Origin: JAPLKB01 sp964532465
GTDB taxonomy: Bacteria; Desulfobacterota; Syntrophorhabdia; Syntrophorhabdales; Syntrophorhabdaceae
Assembly: GCA_964532465.1 (NCBI GenBank)
Contig: CAZHHX010000007.1
Coordinates: 49,576-113,575 of the forward strand
Direction: 5' to 3'
Length of the DNA: 64,000 nt
Part shown: piece after piece, positions 27,714 through 36,247 of the stretch
How the letters are laid out: each line of letters opens with the position of its first letter
Numbering within the stretch: the first letter of the stretch is position 1
The notes under the pieces: model-generated
What the model was told of the DNA's origin: nothing
Seen by the model: only the letters and a program-made list of their open reading frames with translations
The model's database searches: none
Position numbers and translations under genes: made by a program

Positions 27714-29135
27714 ATGACAGGAGATGATAAAAAATTATATTTCATTGTTCTGAGCGTGGCCTTCGCATCCTTTCTCAGCCGCCTGAACATGTACACTGTC
27801 AATGTTTCCCTGCCTACAATATCTCATGTCTTTAACATCGGAACCGGTGAGGCCTCCCGCATTGTAACTGTATACCTCCTTGTTATCACATGTTTTCTTA
27901 TGTTTTTTGGAAAACTTGGCGACAAGACAGGGCAAAAAAACATGTTCATTGCCGGATATGGCGTTTTTATACTGGGGTCGCTTCTCTGCGGCATATCCAT
28001 AGGGATTATTACACTGACAATTGCCCGGACAATTCACGGCCTGGGAAGCTCCATGCTTCTGGCTGCAAGTTTCGCAATTATTGCGCGGGTTGTTCCTGAA
28101 AATAAATTAGGATGGGCCTTCGGAATTAACGCGTCCGCGACAGCCCTCGGAGTTGCCGCAGGGGCGCCGTTAGGGGGTATTATAGCCGAATATTTATCAT
28201 GGAGAGGAGTATTCCTTATTAATGTACCTCTTGGGATAGGCGCAATAATTTGCGCGCATTTATTCATCCCCTCGTCGGTTCGCGATAATGATAAAAGATC
28301 TGCCGGTTTTATGCGAAAATTTGATTTTCCCGGCGCCATGCTTAGCTTTATCGCTCTTTCTTCACTCTTTTCCTGCAACATTGTTGGAAATAAAGAAGGT
28401 TGGATTTCATTTCCAACCTTTGTGTCAATAGGTGCTTTTCTCATGGCTCTCTTCTTCTTTATCAGCCATGAAAAGAGGCATGAAGACCCTCTTCTGGACC
28501 TTAGCATCCTGAAGAATTCTAAATTCACATTTGCCTTATCGGCAACAATGACGGCATACATGCTTATTGCCGGAAATTCATTTTTGCTTCCCTTCTATCT
28601 TGAACTCATAAAAGGTCTTAACCCTTCAGGAACAGGGATGATTCTCCTTGTTTACTCCCTTATTTATGTATTCGTATCTCCTTACGCAGGCAAACTTTCT
28701 GATAAAAGAAATCCGGCTATTCTCTGTGTCATAGCCATGGCAGCGGCAACAATAAACACCCTTGCCTTCTCCTCAAGCATAAAAAACGAAGGCCTTATTC
28801 CTGTAATAATTTTTCTTGCAATGTTTGGTTTCTCCTATGTATTTTTCCTGTCGCCCATTAATAACATGGCTATGAGCTGCGCTTCAAAGGGAAAGGAAGG
28901 TATGGCATCCGGTCTTCTTAACACAGCCATTAATTTAAGTATGGTTTTTGGTGTTGCTATATTTGAAAATGTTTTTATTAATTCGCTGGGAAATTTTGCT
29001 CCAAAAGGTGTAAACCTCCGCCAGTTGAATATTCCTCAATCGATACTGCTGGATGGGTTCAGTCATGCTTATGTGGCCGGGGGAATAATGTGTTTCTTTG
29101 CTATGTTTTTTGCATTTTTTACAAAAAATCGGTGA
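27714..29135 (+). CDS. MFS transporter, DHA2 (EmrB/QacA-like) drug-export type
   Basis: A 473-residue protein with about 14 hydrophobic helices. Early motif NVSLPTISHVFNIGTGEASR, motif A-like GKLGDKTGQKNMF after helix 2, RTIHGLGSSMLLAA, and the export-specific motif C-like GVAAGAPLGGIIAEYLSWRGVFLINVPLG. The family exports drugs or lipophilic compounds by proton antiport; the substrate here is unknown. ATG 27714 is preferred over an in-frame TTG at 27705; neither has a good ribosome site. Confidence 0.85.
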   Translation: MTGDDKKLYFIVLSVAFASFLSRLNMYTVNVSLPTISHVFNIGTGEASRIVTVYLLVITCFLMFFGKLGDKTGQKNMFIAGYGVFILGSLLCGISIGIITLTIARTIHGLGSSMLLAASFAIIARVVPENKLGWAFGINASATALGVAAGAPLGGIIAEYLSWRGVFLINVPLGIGAIICAHLFIPSSVRDNDKRSAGFMRKFDFPGAMLSFIALSSLFSCNIVGNKEGWISFPTFVSIGAFLMALFFFISHEKRHEDPLLDLSILKNSKFTFALSATMTAYMLIAGNSFLLPFYLELIKGLNPSGTGMILLVYSLIYVFVSPYAGKLSDKRNPAILCVIAMAAATINTLAFSSSIKNEGLIPVIIFLAMFGFSYVFFLSPINNMAMSCASKGKEGMASGLLNTAINLSMVFGVAIFENVFINSLGNFAPKGVNLRQLNIPQSILLDGFSHAYVAGGIMCFFAMFFAFFTKNR

Positions 29136-29186
29136 CTTATTAGGAAGATGGATATACTACCGTAATGAATATACGAGGTTACTGCC

Positions 29187-30920
29187 GTGGAATCAACAAT
29201 TTCAAATGAACCTGTTCTGGAACAGAACAAATGGTCAACCGTACCAGGGTCCAATAGCATTGAAATATACCCTTTAATAAGAAAACCCTGCGTTACCTGT
29301 TCCAACACATTTATTTTAAAATCAGATCGGTATATTATAATTATCGATCCGGGCGCTGAACTTGAACAGATAGAACAAATACGGCGTATTGTTTCGCCTC
29401 ATCTGAAAGAAAAACAGCGTCCCGTGTATATTTTTTTAACACATTGTCACATAGATCATTTTCTTGCCGCACATCATCTCGTGTATGACGAACCCAAGGG
29501 AGAGATCATTTGCCATTTTGAGGCAGCAAGGGCTATCGAGGGCAAGGACGCAAGCATTACCCTTGCGAACATGAACGGTTCAATATTGCCGGAATGCAGG
29601 GTAAAAGCCCATTTCTTTGAAAACCACGGCAAACCACGCAATACAGAAGACCATCCTTTTGATATTGAGGACAGCACCATCGAACTCGAGACCGGTGAAA
29701 TTGTACTATTTCAGACTTTCGCAATCGGTGAGAAGGACAAAATGCAGATTTTTCATACACCTGGGCACAGCCCGGATAGCGTCAGTTATCGGTTGGGATC
29801 GATTCTCATTACCGGAGATCTCCACCTTGCCACAACACCGGGAATTGCCGGGAAATCAGGATGGGACAATGATAAGCTGGCATTGTCAATGAAGGCCATG
29901 CTGAAAAAGGGGAGAGAAGCAGGTATAGCACTTGTGCTTCCCGGTCACGGCAGCATCATCAGTTTCGCAAAGGCGGAAAAGATTTTCGAAGATACCCACC
30001 GAGACGCATTAAAACTTAAAAATATCACTCATTTCGACCGGCAGCGATCCTTGTATCTGTCTGAGTACGCCATAGTTCTTCTGGAAGAGGCGAGTAATAT
30101 ATTTTCCATTATTGCGGCGCGCCTCCTGAAAACTTCCTACTATCTGGAAATGCTGGAGGAGGAAGAAAGAGCAATGGAGATACTGGATGCCATTGACTTC
30201 GACGCAATTGATAATGTAGTAAACGATTTTCATAACTTTTTTGAAGAACTGAAAGGAAAACGCGGGGCTCCGCTCATTTCAAAAGCTGTTTTCTTTTCAA
30301 AAAAAGTTAATAAAATCTTTGAGCCTGAAAAACTTTCCGGCCTTTTTGATCCCCATTTTCTTCGCAGAATCAGAAGTCTGCTTTCAGATTTTGTAAATGT
30401 GGTCTACGGCATTCAATTTAAAGATCAGGAAACTCTCTTTGATCTCAACACCGCCGTCCAGGAAACGCTTGAATCAATTACAGGCAATTTCTCTCAAGAC
30501 GAAAGTATATTTAATGCCCTCGACGATAACAGAGAATTCATTGATGAACTAACAAAAAGGATTGCCTATACCCCCCTCTTCTCTTCAATTAAAATAACAT
30601 TTGAACAGTCCCGGGAGGATATTTTTATTACTACCGATAAATTTATGTTTCAGGATGTTTTTACAGCCTTCCTGGAGCAGCTTGCCATTTCGGAAGTCCC
30701 GCAAGTTCTTCTAAAAACATATCGTGACGGAGAAGAAATTATCCTGTCAATAACGCCAATGCACGGTGACAATGCTTTTGCTCTCAGGGAATCAAAACTG
30801 CTCTATCAGCAGCATTCCATGAGGCTTACAGGCGGGGAGTTCAAAATAAACACCTCCCGGAATGCAGACGCCTATCAATATGTTTTCCCACTAACGTCAG
30901 AACTTGAAAACAACTTATAA
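29187..30920 (+). CDS. Metallo-beta-lactamase-fold protein with a C-terminal histidine-kinase-like region
   Basis: A 577-residue protein starting at GTG. Residues 25-280 form an MBL-fold hydrolase with all metal motifs: HCHIDH (His86, His88, Asp90, His91), TPGHSPDSV (His194), GDLHL (Asp211) and LPGHGS (His254). The rest has a helical region (about 285-355) and a last section with TDKFMFQDVFTAFLEQLA, then LLKTYRDGEEIILSI and SMRLTGGEFKINTSRNADAYQYVFPL. That order matches the N-box helix and end strands of a kinase ATPase domain but with no N-box Asn and no glycine boxes, so it is probably inactive. The hydrolase could be glyoxalase II-like or oxygen/NO-reactive; the sequence does not decide. 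Confidence 0.75.
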   Translation: MESTISNEPVLEQNKWSTVPGSNSIEIYPLIRKPCVTCSNTFILKSDRYIIIIDPGAELEQIEQIRRIVSPHLKEKQRPVYIFLTHCHIDHFLAAHHLVYDEPKGEIICHFEAARAIEGKDASITLANMNGSILPECRVKAHFFENHGKPRNTEDHPFDIEDSTIELETGEIVLFQTFAIGEKDKMQIFHTPGHSPDSVSYRLGSILITGDLHLATTPGIAGKSGWDNDKLALSMKAMLKKGREAGIALVLPGHGSIISFAKAEKIFEDTHRDALKLKNITHFDRQRSLYLSEYAIVLLEEASNIFSIIAARLLKTSYYLEMLEEEERAMEILDAIDFDAIDNVVNDFHNFFEELKGKRGAPLISKAVFFSKKVNKIFEPEKLSGLFDPHFLRRIRSLLSDFVNVVYGIQFKDQETLFDLNTAVQETLESITGNFSQDESIFNALDDNREFIDELTKRIAYTPLFSSIKITFEQSREDIFITTDKFMFQDVFTAFLEQLAISEVPQVLLKTYRDGEEIILSITPMHGDNAFALRESKLLYQQHSMRLTGGEFKINTSRNADAYQYVFPLTSELENNL

Positions 30921-30980
30921 AGCATATCGTGTTGACAGGATAATGATCTTGCCGGCAAGCTGTTTCCGAAGGTTGGAAAT

Positions 30981-31005
30981 AATTGCTAACACTGTGTTAG
31001 CAATT
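30981..31005. promoter_or_regulatory. Perfect 12-1-12 palindrome before the signalling island
   Basis: AATTGCTAACAC and GTGTTAGCAATT flank a single T. It lies 61 bases after the MBL-fusion stop and about 130 bases before the -35 of the next promoter. Without a T-run it is a weak terminator; as a site it could bind a dimeric regulator. Confidence 0.5.
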
Positions 31006-31136
31006 TCAAAAATAGCCGGATAAGTTAATAATTACGAAGCTTTATACATTATCACTTTTAAAACCGGTTTCTAAAATTTAGGCCAATAAATTCCTCTACC
31101 AATTAGATGGAAGCAGCCCTGAAAATTTAGAATTAC

Positions 31137-31164
31137 TTTACAAAAATAATGCTTAAGGTATAAT
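31137..31164 (+). promoter_or_regulatory. Promoter of the signalling island
   Basis: TTTACA (31137-31142) and a perfect TATAAT (31159-31164) with a 16-base spacer. The predicted leader to the GTG at 31285 is about 115 bases. Confidence 0.52.
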
Positions 31165-31284
31165 ACTGTTTGGATACAATACATATTAATCGTTCAATAT
31201 GGATTTATTCCATTTTATTGTCGTAGCATAAGGAAGGTATTTATTAAATATCCAGTTTCTTCATGTTTTTAAGGGGGATATACC

Positions 31285-34200
31285 GTGAATCATAATAGAT
31301 CAATAAAGTTGGTTCTGCTTGTAATTATCGGTATCATTTTGTATACCATCCTGCCTTTCAGACCAACCACGACTTTAGCTGTAGAGGCTATAAAGCCCAT
31401 ATCGCTCACCGATGAAGAAAGAAGCTTTTTGTCAAAATCAGGATCAATAAAAGTTCATAATGAAAAAGACTGGGCGCCCTTTAATTTTAATAAAGACGGA
31501 GTCCCTAAAGGTTTTTCAATTGATTACATGAATCTGCTGGCGCAGAAAACAGGTCTTAAAATAGAATTCATTACCGGGCCAACGTGGGACGAGTTTACCG
31601 GGATGATCAAGCGGGGAAAACTCGATGTAATGCTTAACATTGCAAAAAACACGGAACGTGAAAAAACCTTCGCCTTTACTCCTCCTTATGTAACGATGAT
31701 CCAGATGCTCTATGTCAGAAAGGATTTTCCCATTGTATACTCGATAAAAGACCTCTATGGCAAACGTTTTGCCGTACCAAAGGGGTTTTTTCTTGAACAG
31801 GTATTAAAAGATCATCCGCAGATTACCGTTGTCGAAGTAAAAGATACCACAGGCGCCATTCATGCCGTTTCAACAGGAATGGCAGACGCTTTGTTCGACC
31901 TCATGCCGGTTATTGAATATATCTCGAAACAGATGCAGATAACAAACCTGAAAATAGGCGGGGAACTGGGTATTGTTGAGAGCAAACCCATCCCTCTGCA
32001 CATTGGAACGCGAAAAGATCTGAAGATTCTCGCCTCCATTCTCGAAAAAGGAATGAAACAAATCTCCGATGATGAGATTGAAAAACTGAAGAGCAAGTGG
32101 CTGGGGTCTGACAAAACTACGAAGGGCGCAACCTCCGCTGAAAGCATCCGTATTGAATTAACTCCAGAAGAAAAAAGTTTTCTTGCCGGTAAACAGTTGC
32201 GCCTGGGAGTTGATTCGGCCCGCCCTCCTTTTGAATTTATTGACGAGAAAGGAGTTTACTCCGGCATCAGCGCCGGTTTTATAGAGGCCTGCGCAAAGCG
32301 GCTTGGTGTCGAAATAGTTCTGGTTCCGGGCCTTAATGTGGGCGCAGCCATGAAGAAGATGAAGGAAGGTGAGATAGATGTCATACCGAAAATTTCTCCC
32401 GAACCTGAACGTGCGAAAGAAATCCTCTTTACCAAGCCCCATGCAACCTTTGCTTCAGTTATTGTCACCCGTCAGAATGTGCACAATATAAAAGGGGTTG
32501 ACGATCTCCAGGGACTCAAAGTTGGAGTGATAAAAGGGCTGATAGTTGAAGAGCGCGTCAAAAAGGACTATCCCAATTTATCGCTCATCCCGCTGCCGGA
32601 TGTCCGTACTGCACTTATAGACCTTTCGGCCGGTAAAATAGATGCATACATAGAACATATGGCCATTGTATCCTACAACATAGACAAGCTCAAGCTGACC
32701 AATCTCAAAATTGCCGCACAGACCCCTTATATATATGATATGGCCTTCGGCATCAGAAAAGACTGGCCCCTCTTGGCATCCGCTCTTGATAAGGCTCTGG
32801 CAAGCATGTCAAAACAGGAAAGGTCCGCAATAACAAACAGGTGGGTTACTGTTGAATATGAGCAGGGAATTAACTGGAAGATTTACGGGCCGCTCATTGC
32901 AGGGCTGCTCATCGTAATAGCCTTTGTGGTCATGTGGAACCGCCGTCTCAAAAGGGATGTATCTAAACGGACAGCGATTCAGGCTGAGCTACAGACGTAT
33001 TCATCCCAATTGGAGGCTCGAACCGGAGAATTGGAAGAGCTTTCCAGGCAGTCAAATGAACGGGCCGCCGAGTTGGAACGGGTAAGCCTGCAATTGGAAG
33101 AAAGGGCAGTGTTGGAATCAAACCTTTCAAGCCTCAGCGCCCGTCTTCAGACGGCTAAAAACTTATCAGAAGCTGCCGAATATTCCCTTGACGCTTTGGT
33201 GAACTTCTTTAAAACCCCACGGGGTGACCTCTTTGTCCTGGCTGCTGCAGGGAGACTATATCGTTATGCCTCCCACGCTATGCCTGCGGGGATTGATCTG
33301 CCGGACTCCTTTGGCCTCGGAGAAGGTTCGGTCGGCGAATGTGCTCTTAAGGGGCAACATATACTTACTGTGCCACGGGATCAATCATTCTGGATACACT
33401 TCGGTATCGGTTCTGCGCCACCTGTCCAGGTGCTTACCTATCCCTTAAAATCGAGCGGTATACTGGTAGGTGTTGTTGAACTCTGCCTTATGGAACCTAT
33501 GTCGGAGAGACAGGGCAAATGGCTGGAAAAGGCTGGAGAATCTGTTGCTATTGCCCTCAGGATTGCTCTGGAACGGGAAGAGCGGGAGATTGCAGAGGAA
33601 CGGATTCGTCTTATCCTCGAGTCAACCGATGAAGGGATTTTCGGTATGGATACAAGCGGTTATGCCACATTCGTCAATCCTGCGGCCTGTGTTATGCTGG
33701 GTTATGATGCCGAAGATATAATCGGAAAGCACTTCCACACCATGTTCCACCACTCTCATGTAGATGGAAGTTCCTATCCGAGTGAATCATGTCTTATGAG
33801 GGCTGCTCTTAAAGGAGAAAAATTGCATGGCATTGATACAGAGGTTTTCTGGACACGTGATGGAATAGCTATGCCCATTGAGTATTCAGCAACCCCTATC
33901 TTGAAGAGCAATGAAGTAATCGGTTCTGTCGTCAGTTTTCGTGACATTAGCGAACGGAAGCAGGTGGAAGAAGCTCTGAAACAGGCCAAAGAAGCTGCCG
34001 AATCGGCTGCCAAAACCAAGGCAGACTTTCTCTCCAACATGAGCCATGAAATCCGTACCCCTATGAATGCCATTATCGGGTTTTCAAACCTTGCCATGAA
34101 GACGGATCTGAATAATAAACAGCGTGACTATGTGCAGAAGATCCAGCAATCGGGTACGCACCTCCTCGGCATTATCAACGATATCCTTGATTTCTCCAAG

Positions 34201-36243
34201 ATAGAGGCGGGCAAACTGTCTATTGAACAGACGGAATTTGAGCTGGAGAAGGTCATGGAGAACGTCTCCAACCTTGTTTCCGAAAAGACTGCCGCAAAAG
34301 GACTGGAGCTGGTATTCAGCATCGAAAAAGGTACACCCAATTATCTCATAGGCGACCCGTTGCGGCTGGGCCAGATCCTGGTCAATTATTCGAATAATGC
34401 CGTCAAGTTTACTGAACAGGGCGAGATAGTCATCTCAGTCAAAGCAGTTGAGGATACAGAGAATGACGTACTCATGCGTTTTGCTGTCCGGGACACGGGA
34501 ATCGGCCTGACAGAGGAACAGATAGGCAAGCTTTTCCAGTCTTTCCAGCAGGCCGATACATCAACATCCAGGAAATACGGGGGTACTGGATTGGGATTAG
34601 CCATCTCAAAAAATCTCGCAAATCTTATGGGCGGTGATGTGGGGGTCGAAAGCGAATATGGCAAAGGCAGCACGTTCTGGTTCACAGCTCGACTTGGCAA
34701 GGGCATTGCTAAAGCGAGAAAGTTACTGCCTGATCCGGACATGCGGGGTCGCCGGGTACTTGTGGCTGATGACAATGAGATGAGTCGCATTGTCCTTTCC
34801 GAAATACTAACCAGCATGTCCTTCAAAGTAAAAGACGTCAGTTCCGGTAAAGCTGCACTGGAAGAGATTCGCTCTGCTGCTGAAACAGGCACGCCTCACG
34901 AGGTTGTATTGCTCGATTGGAGAATGCCGGGAATGGACGGTATTGAAACGGCAAAAGCAATCAGAGAAATGTCAATCAGCCCTCTACCACATATGATCAT
35001 GGTTACGGCCTATGGCCGCGAGGAGGTATTGAAGGAAGCGGCAATGGCAGGACTCGAAGATGTGCTCATTAAACCGGTAAGCGCTTCGACGATGTTTAAT
35101 ACTATGGTTCATGTACTTGGCGGAGAGCTTGTTACAATATCCGGGGAAGGACAGAAAGAGACTCCATTAATGGAAAACCTCACTGTCATAAAGGGTATAT
35201 CCATTCTCCTTGTAGAAGATAACGAGTTCAACCAGCAGCTTGCCTTCGAGCTCTTAACCGATGCCGGATTCCATGTCGATATTGCCGAAGACGGGCAGAA
35301 ATCTCTTGAGATACTTGATAAACATACCTATGACGTTGTCCTCATGGATATGCAGATGCCTGTTATGGACGGAGTAACAGCCACAGTTGAGATTCGAAAA
35401 AACGAATGTTTTAAAAATCTGCCCATTATCGCCATGACTGCCAATGTCATGGCCGCCGATATCGAGAAATGCTATAAGGCCGGCATGAATGACCATATCG
35501 GAAAGCCCATTGACCCTGATGAACTCTTCGGTAAATTATTGAAGTGGGTTAAACCGCGTGAGGCATCCCAGGGCCGGGAAGTTGTTGTGACGCCCGCAGA
35601 AAAGATAGAAAAGGAAGAAACAAAACCTGGACAGCAGGACGACCTGCCGGATATTCCCGGTCTCGATACAGGGCTCGGATTAAAGCGAGTCATGGGTAAA
35701 AAAAAGCTGTACATGAGCCTGCTGAGAAAATTCATTGAAGACCAGGGGCAAACAATGGCCGGAATACGCCGGAGTCTTGACAGCGGTGATAACGTGACAG
35801 CGGAGCGGTTGGCCCACACTGCTAAAGGAGTATCCGGGAATATAGGGGCAACCTTTGTTCAGGAGAAAGCTGCTGTTGTTGAGGCTGCCATCAGGAATAA
35901 CGAACCCCAGGAAATACTGGATGCGAAGCTGAAAGCTCTCGATGAAGTCCTTTCAGTAATGGTCAGATACTTAAGCGATGCATTAGGGGTTGCAACAGAG
36001 ACCTCTGCCGCAGCGCCTTCGGGTGATCCTGCCAAAGGAAGGGCTGTCCTTGAAAAACTGATTGTTCTTCTTTCCAATTCCGACTCCGACGCAGGAGAGC
36101 TCTTTGAGAACAATCACGACGACCTGTCAGCCGTAATTCCTGCCCCTGATCTTGATGCCATTGCAAAGGCTATTGAGAATTTCGAATTTGAAACAGCCGA
36201 AGAAGTATGCAGAGAGGCATTTACGAAAACAGGCGGAGCATAA
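31285..36243 (+). CDS. BvgS/EvgS-like hybrid histidine kinase with two SBP domains, GAF, PAS, two receivers and HPt
   Basis: A 1652-residue inner-membrane sensor. An N-terminal membrane anchor (about 8-28) is followed by two periplasmic SBP_bac_3 domains (about 43-275 and 288-520), then a transmembrane helix (about 533-552), coiled coil, GAF (615-770), PAS (775-895), HisKA with His921 in SHEIRTPMNAII, HATPase (1030-1145), REC1 (Asp1211), REC2 (Asp1355) and HPt (His1511 in AHTAKGVSGNIGA), with a conserved tail after HPt. This gives a full phosphorelay in one chain. The start is GTG after AGGGGGAT. The next gene begins 4 bases after the stop. The second SBP domain is almost the same as that of the 44290 gene, and the kinase half as that of the 46119 gene. 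Confidence 0.92.
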   Translation: MNHNRSIKLVLLVIIGIILYTILPFRPTTTLAVEAIKPISLTDEERSFLSKSGSIKVHNEKDWAPFNFNKDGVPKGFSIDYMNLLAQKTGLKIEFITGPTWDEFTGMIKRGKLDVMLNIAKNTEREKTFAFTPPYVTMIQMLYVRKDFPIVYSIKDLYGKRFAVPKGFFLEQVLKDHPQITVVEVKDTTGAIHAVSTGMADALFDLMPVIEYISKQMQITNLKIGGELGIVESKPIPLHIGTRKDLKILASILEKGMKQISDDEIEKLKSKWLGSDKTTKGATSAESIRIELTPEEKSFLAGKQLRLGVDSARPPFEFIDEKGVYSGISAGFIEACAKRLGVEIVLVPGLNVGAAMKKMKEGEIDVIPKISPEPERAKEILFTKPHATFASVIVTRQNVHNIKGVDDLQGLKVGVIKGLIVEERVKKDYPNLSLIPLPDVRTALIDLSAGKIDAYIEHMAIVSYNIDKLKLTNLKIAAQTPYIYDMAFGIRKDWPLLASALDKALASMSKQERSAITNRWVTVEYEQGINWKIYGPLIAGLLIVIAFVVMWNRRLKRDVSKRTAIQAELQTYSSQLEARTGELEELSRQSNERAAELERVSLQLEERAVLESNLSSLSARLQTAKNLSEAAEYSLDALVNFFKTPRGDLFVLAAAGRLYRYASHAMPAGIDLPDSFGLGEGSVGECALKGQHILTVPRDQSFWIHFGIGSAPPVQVLTYPLKSSGILVGVVELCLMEPMSERQGKWLEKAGESVAIALRIALEREEREIAEERIRLILESTDEGIFGMDTSGYATFVNPAACVMLGYDAEDIIGKHFHTMFHHSHVDGSSYPSESCLMRAALKGEKLHGIDTEVFWTRDGIAMPIEYSATPILKSNEVIGSVVSFRDISERKQVEEALKQAKEAAESAAKTKADFLSNMSHEIRTPMNAIIGFSNLAMKTDLNNKQRDYVQKIQQSGTHLLGIINDILDFSKIEAGKLSIEQTEFELEKVMENVSNLVSEKTAAKGLELVFSIEKGTPNYLIGDPLRLGQILVNYSNNAVKFTEQGEIVISVKAVEDTENDVLMRFAVRDTGIGLTEEQIGKLFQSFQQADTSTSRKYGGTGLGLAISKNLANLMGGDVGVESEYGKGSTFWFTARLGKGIAKARKLLPDPDMRGRRVLVADDNEMSRIVLSEILTSMSFKVKDVSSGKAALEEIRSAAETGTPHEVVLLDWRMPGMDGIETAKAIREMSISPLPHMIMVTAYGREEVLKEAAMAGLEDVLIKPVSASTMFNTMVHVLGGELVTISGEGQKETPLMENLTVIKGISILLVEDNEFNQQLAFELLTDAGFHVDIAEDGQKSLEILDKHTYDVVLMDMQMPVMDGVTATVEIRKNECFKNLPIIAMTANVMAADIEKCYKAGMNDHIGKPIDPDELFGKLLKWVKPREASQGREVVVTPAEKIEKEETKPGQQDDLPDIPGLDTGLGLKRVMGKKKLYMSLLRKFIEDQGQTMAGIRRSLDSGDNVTAERLAHTAKGVSGNIGATFVQEKAAVVEAAIRNNEPQEILDAKLKALDEVLSVMVRYLSDALGVATETSAAAPSGDPAKGRAVLEKLIVLLSNSDSDAGELFENNHDDLSAVIPAPDLDAIAKAIENFEFETAEEVCREAFTKTGGA

Positions 36244-36247
36244 GTTA

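Noticed and set aside
34386..34892. Long minus-strand frames antisense to the kinase genes (also near 42585-43343, 49268-49603)
   Set aside because: They recur at the same place in each paralogous kinase because of shared codon composition and have no ribosome sites.
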